A DNA stretch of 52,278 bases, taken from contig JAKSMS010000008.1 in assembly GCA_024400415.1 (NCBI GenBank), forward strand, positions 1-52,278, written 5' to 3'. Made by a program: the position numbers and the translations under genes. Under the pieces are notes generated by a model. The model saw only the letters and a program-made list of their open reading frames with translations, did not search any database and was not told the origin of the DNA. The first letter of the stretch is position 1; each line of letters starts with the position of its first letter. This DNA is from Bacteroidales bacterium (lineage in GTDB: Bacteria; Bacteroidota; Bacteroidia; Bacteroidales; P3). Below are positions 49,801-52,278 of the stretch, one piece after another.

Positions 49801-52134
49801 CAATACCGACTGGTAGCCGTTTGGGTCAACGACGCTTCTGACGGCAACCAGCCTCCAGCAGCCATCGACAACTTCACCCTCTCCAACAGCAACTGCGCTG
49901 CTCCTTCCTCATTCGCCGGCACCCTCAACGCCGCTGGCGACACCGTCACCCTCACCTGGCAGGAGACCTCTACCGCCTCCTACTACCAGATTCGCAGCGT
50001 GGCCCACGGCGGCAATCCTGAAACCGACGCCGCCCTCGTCGGCCACATTACTGGCAGCACCTGGATTTTTACCGACCTGCCGCTCGGCGAATACTACGAC
50101 TTCTACATCCGCAGCGAGTGCGACTCCGACTCCTCCAACTGGAGAGGACCCATCACTTTGCTCACCGGACCTAAGTACAATATGGCAGTCACCGGCACCG
50201 ACACGCTCGTCACCTGCACAACCACCATCTTCGACAATGGCGGCCCCAACGGCAGCTATAGCAACTATTGCAACTCCACACTCTACGTGATACCTGCCGA
50301 CAGCAGCAGCGTGCTCTCCATCAGCGGCACCGCCCATACCGAAGGCCGCTACGACTATCTCACCATCTATGATGGCGACGCTGACAACGGAATCCTCGTG
50401 TTCAGCGACTACGGCATCGACGACCTTTCTCAGATCGGACCTTTCATCTCTGAGTATGGCGGATTCACCATCCAGTTCCATTCCGACGGCAGCCGCGAAT
50501 ATAGCGGTTTCGAACTCACCACCCATTGCATCGACAACAGTTGCCCAACTCCCGTCAACCTCGTCGCCAGCAACGCCACCCACAATAGCGTAGAACTTTC
50601 GTGGACCGACCGCGCCGGCGCCAACGCCTGGATCGTTGAATATGGCGCCAAGGGCTTCACCCTCGGACAAGGCACCCAGATAGCCGCCAGCACCAACCCT
50701 GTCACCATCAGCGTGCCCGCCAGATTCGAAGGCGAATACTACGTACGCGCCGTTTGCAACCCCGGCTCCGACACCGGACGCTACAACGCCTACCCATGCC
50801 CATTCCGCACCGCTCAGATTGCCGCCACCCTTCCCTATAGCTACGCTTTCGACAACAATGCCGAATGGTCTTCCTGGGAGCAGGCCCACAACTCCACCAT
50901 CACTTGGACCAAGGCCTCCAACCAGATGGAACTCGCCATCGACGCTCAGGCCTCCTACAATGGCGCCAACAGCGTATTTGCTTACCGCGACTTCGATTTT
51001 GGCACCGAGGACACCCTCGTCAGCATCTCTTTCCGCGCCAAGAACAGCCCTATCAACTCAGCCCAGGCCGAGCAGTTCTCCGTACTCCTGGTAGATCCAT
51101 CCACGCCAGTCTCAGCCAGCAACGCCGCCTACACCACTCCTTGGGGCTCCGACGCCCAGCTCTCCCCTATCGCTACTATCGACACCTCTAGCGAATGGAC
51201 CAACTACTCGATCGACATCCCTAACCTCAGCGGCATCAAACGTCTCGTATTCTACTGGCGCAACGATATTGCCATCAGCGCACTGCCTTACACACCTGCA
51301 GCCATCGACAGCCTCATCATCGACTTCAGCCGCTGCCACCAGCCCTATAGCGTAGCCGCCTCCGATATCGACCAGACCTCCGCCGACATCAGCTGGCAGG
51401 GCGATTCCGACATGGGCTATACCGTACGCTACCGCTACGACGGACAGGAGCACCCCTCCTACGCCACCACACAGCAGCCCCGCATCACCCTTACCGGACT
51501 CCTTCCTCAAACCCACTACACCGTTGAGGTAGCAGCCATCTGCGACGGCGGCACCAGCGACTTCTCCGCACCAGCCTCATTCACCACTCTCGAGATGCCT
51601 TGCCCAGCACCTACCAACTTGGCAGCCACCCAGATTACCCACAACAGCGCCACCATCACTTGGTCCGCCGAAGAGGGCATCGAGAGCTTCACCCTATTCT
51701 ATGGCGCTCCCGGCTCCGAGATCGACAGCCGCCGTTCGGTAACCGTCCAGGCCACCCAGGCCGACCTCACCGCACTTAGCGCCAACACCGAGTATGCAGT
51801 GTGCGTTCGCGCCAATTGCGGCACCTCCAACACCGCCATCAGCGACGACATCCGCTTCACCACCCTCCAGAGCAACGCCATCAGCGCCATCGAGGACGGC
51901 ATAGAGCTCAGCCTCTATCCTAACCCCGCCACCCATGTCGCACACCTCTGCCTCAACGGCATCGACGAGCCGGTAGAGATAATCCTCCTCGACATCAACG
52001 GCCGCGAGGTTCTCCGCCAGCAGGCCCACGCCCAAGAGGCCTCCCTCAACGTTGCCCATCTGGCAGCCGGCACCTACTTCGTCAGAGTGGTCGGACTCCA
52101 CACCCACGCCTCTAGCAAGCTCCTTGTAAAGTAG
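46807..52134 (+). CDS. Giant mosaic T9SS surface protein (FN3, CUB and jellyroll modules)
   Basis: 1775 residues. Signal peptide ending SVQAQ. Modules in order (approximate residues): a DSFGDGWNG domain (33-130); FN3 (134-218) and FN3 (222-310); an unassigned beta domain (315-511); FN3 (515-600); cleaved-adhesin-like jellyroll (601-757); FN3 (760-848); second jellyroll with HGGSHSLYVSNN (857-1028); FN3 (1031-1120); CUB-like domain with RYDYLTIYDG and YSGFELT (1121-1243); FN3 (1244-1336); third jellyroll (1338-1509); two FN3 (1510-1596, 1598-1690); C-terminal T9SS type A sorting domain (LSLYPNPATH ... GTYFVRVVG ... LLVK). It should be displayed on or released from the surface through T9SS and probably binds glycans or proteins; no catalytic motif is seen. 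Confidence 0.88.
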   Translation: MKINLRHYFALAILAVICVFGRSVQAQNSPADSCAITIVMHDSFGDGWNGNAVYVYEEQTLLGSCTLGNGRLGTREFHVANGDSIKLAYHAGQYPDECTIDVLNANGDTIISRLSLNYHNEGDILAAFINNCPSCIRPSHLELTDVTYNSASFSWNGNAGMWIYEYGPRGFEPGNGTAASTTDLNCSIYGLMPHTDYDLYVMASCSSNPSPAVMVQFTTTYQCSPIGSVSISQIGTTSAMIEYTIIEDEADNIANEFAITVNGSDNFNQQFIINGESMRLLGLTPNTAYTVNVAPRCGLIQDTGMTVHFITHGLPCLVPDTTTRFAAITGDGIQLVNRVPIFIDRGNSFAQCLYRASDLIAAGAVGGIIDSLYLTWTPNDTIVKDFTILLGTTEAESVSTAGWLAANNSVVVYTGTHGQYTDNTQGYKLNGNFAWDGSSNLVMSILSATPAGTTSDFSGFTAAATPTSYPATSCYGVDGAPLTLANAWNGTSNGTSAYLPNLRIVTFGCSSQLTCAAPIITIDAIDASAVELSWIPGYQETSWTVEYKQQGASAWTLAESDNPVPYYYFDDLEVNTDYIFRIGANCNDTTFYSEVSARTQCGQLRNFPYTQDFESCGQNMPACYTAMNSDEGETWVEYYGSRLAMMMSFGDPTGFMLPPLNDDIDANNMQISFTGRVGMSDWTYGSSLIIGVCSQAGNLSTFEAVDTLVDIPNTIYTYTVSFANYSGSGKYITFVSKPLGNNMANLVVVDNLVLDLLPNCPDPTGFEVSALHTNSADLVWDASGNVENWILEYADHSFTPGVDSVASITTTSAGATLSNLASNTTYYAFLYADCGGEYGSHASVTFTTPLTEPEALPISCSFENGNDGWMFAGQTNNWTIGDATSHGGSHSLYVSNNGQSHAYTTNTATASYAFKDILAADTGNYYYAYDWLCNGEGSYDYMRIYLAPAGVELTPGVKYNGITATSAPQGWKALDNGHMSYNEDWTYSAGAVHIDQPGQYRLVAVWVNDASDGNQPPAAIDNFTLSNSNCAAPSSFAGTLNAAGDTVTLTWQETSTASYYQIRSVAHGGNPETDAALVGHITGSTWIFTDLPLGEYYDFYIRSECDSDSSNWRGPITLLTGPKYNMAVTGTDTLVTCTTTIFDNGGPNGSYSNYCNSTLYVIPADSSSVLSISGTAHTEGRYDYLTIYDGDADNGILVFSDYGIDDLSQIGPFISEYGGFTIQFHSDGSREYSGFELTTHCIDNSCPTPVNLVASNATHNSVELSWTDRAGANAWIVEYGAKGFTLGQGTQIAASTNPVTISVPARFEGEYYVRAVCNPGSDTGRYNAYPCPFRTAQIAATLPYSYAFDNNAEWSSWEQAHNSTITWTKASNQMELAIDAQASYNGANSVFAYRDFDFGTEDTLVSISFRAKNSPINSAQAEQFSVLLVDPSTPVSASNAAYTTPWGSDAQLSPIATIDTSSEWTNYSIDIPNLSGIKRLVFYWRNDIAISALPYTPAAIDSLIIDFSRCHQPYSVAASDIDQTSADISWQGDSDMGYTVRYRYDGQEHPSYATTQQPRITLTGLLPQTHYTVEVAAICDGGTSDFSAPASFTTLEMPCPAPTNLAATQITHNSATITWSAEEGIESFTLFYGAPGSEIDSRRSVTVQATQADLTALSANTEYAVCVRANCGTSNTAISDDIRFTTLQSNAISAIEDGIELSLYPNPATHVAHLCLNGIDEPVEIILLDINGREVLRQQAHAQEASLNVAHLAAGTYFVRVVGLHTHASSKLLVK

Positions 52135-52172
52135 CCCAACACATAATATAAGTAAATAATAATTATCACCAT

Positions 52173-52278
52173 ATGAATTACAAAGAATATAAGCAACTGA
52201 ATCTTACCCAGATCAGCGAGGAAATCCGCAAGTTCTGGGAAGACAACGAGACTTTTGAGAAAGGACTGAAACTCTCCG
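52173..52278 (+). CDS. ileS: Isoleucyl-tRNA synthetase, N-terminal fragment (3' end outside window)
   Basis: Only 35 codons are in the window: MNYKEYKQLNLTQISEEIRKFWEDNETFEKGLKLS without its continuation. The pattern Y..(L/F)(D/N)L...(I/V)...(I/V)..FW..N..FEK is the opening of Bacteroidetes IleS, which charges tRNA-Ile with isoleucine. The HIGH motif that would confirm it lies further downstream. ValS and LeuS start differently, but with so little sequence the call rests on the N-terminal pattern alone. Confidence 0.65.
   Translation, partial: MNYKEYKQLNLTQISEEIRKFWEDNETFEKGLKLS

Overview
The window is a stretch of chromosome from a Bacteroidales-type bacterium (phylum Bacteroidota). Four things support this. 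Most promoters I can see follow the Bacteroidetes form TTTG - 19/20 nt - TAnnTTTG. Shine-Dalgarno sequences are mostly absent. Two secreted proteins end in type IX secretion (T9SS) sorting domains, and the T9SS regulator PorX and a PorT-family barrel protein are encoded here. Several lipoproteins and paralogues are of Bacteroidales type. I cannot place it to genus. I see no prophage, IS element, CRISPR array or rRNA; one tRNA (Asn) is present.

Layout. 1-5.1 kb (+): tail of an M16 peptidase, a small Cys-rich membrane protein, NAD(P)HX dehydratase, tRNA-Asn, topoisomerase IV subunit B (parE) and an acidic conserved protein. 5.1-8.3 kb (-): nadD, a small exported protein, and an Omp28-like T9SS cargo. 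8.4-11.7 kb (+): tex and an exported protein. 11.7-13.3 kb (-): porX. 13.4-16.7 kb (+): mfd. 16.8-29.1 kb (-): a Sel1-repeat protein, a PepSY-like protein, purA, a conserved protein, murB, a Y-family polymerase behind a MATE transporter, an aldehyde dehydrogenase, and an unassigned TIM-barrel-like gene coupled to pdxJ. 29.2-35.5 kb (+): dTDP-rhamnose genes rmlA-rmlD-rmlC-rmlB followed by a NagB/PIG-L fusion. 35.5-39.0 kb (-): a CapD-type nucleotide-sugar dehydratase and an NfnB/GltD-type oxidoreductase. 39.4-52.3 kb (+): ansA, porT-like, a FAD oxidoreductase, uvrB, two lipoproteins, a 1775-residue mosaic T9SS surface protein and the start of ileS.

Genes that work together: rmlABCD with the CapD-type enzyme and NagB/PIG-L (cell-surface sugars); murB (peptidoglycan); PorX, PorT and two cargo proteins (T9SS); uvrB, mfd and the Y-family polymerase (DNA damage); nadD and the NAD(P)HX dehydratase (NAD upkeep).

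The most unusual feature is not a gene. Six intergenic regions (about 2.1, 10.7, 23.5, 31.8, 39.2 and 45.05 kb) carry arrays that keep a strict 11-bp register with a drifting unit built around CTCCGA. Several share whole units although they are tens of kb apart. Two have grown into near-homogeneous tandem arrays folded into long inverted repeats (a perfect 40-bp arm at 10714/10784; a nested one at 39151-39282). In the five copies that can be oriented, the CTCC strand is the strand transcribed by both neighbours. I do not recognise this element from any described family.
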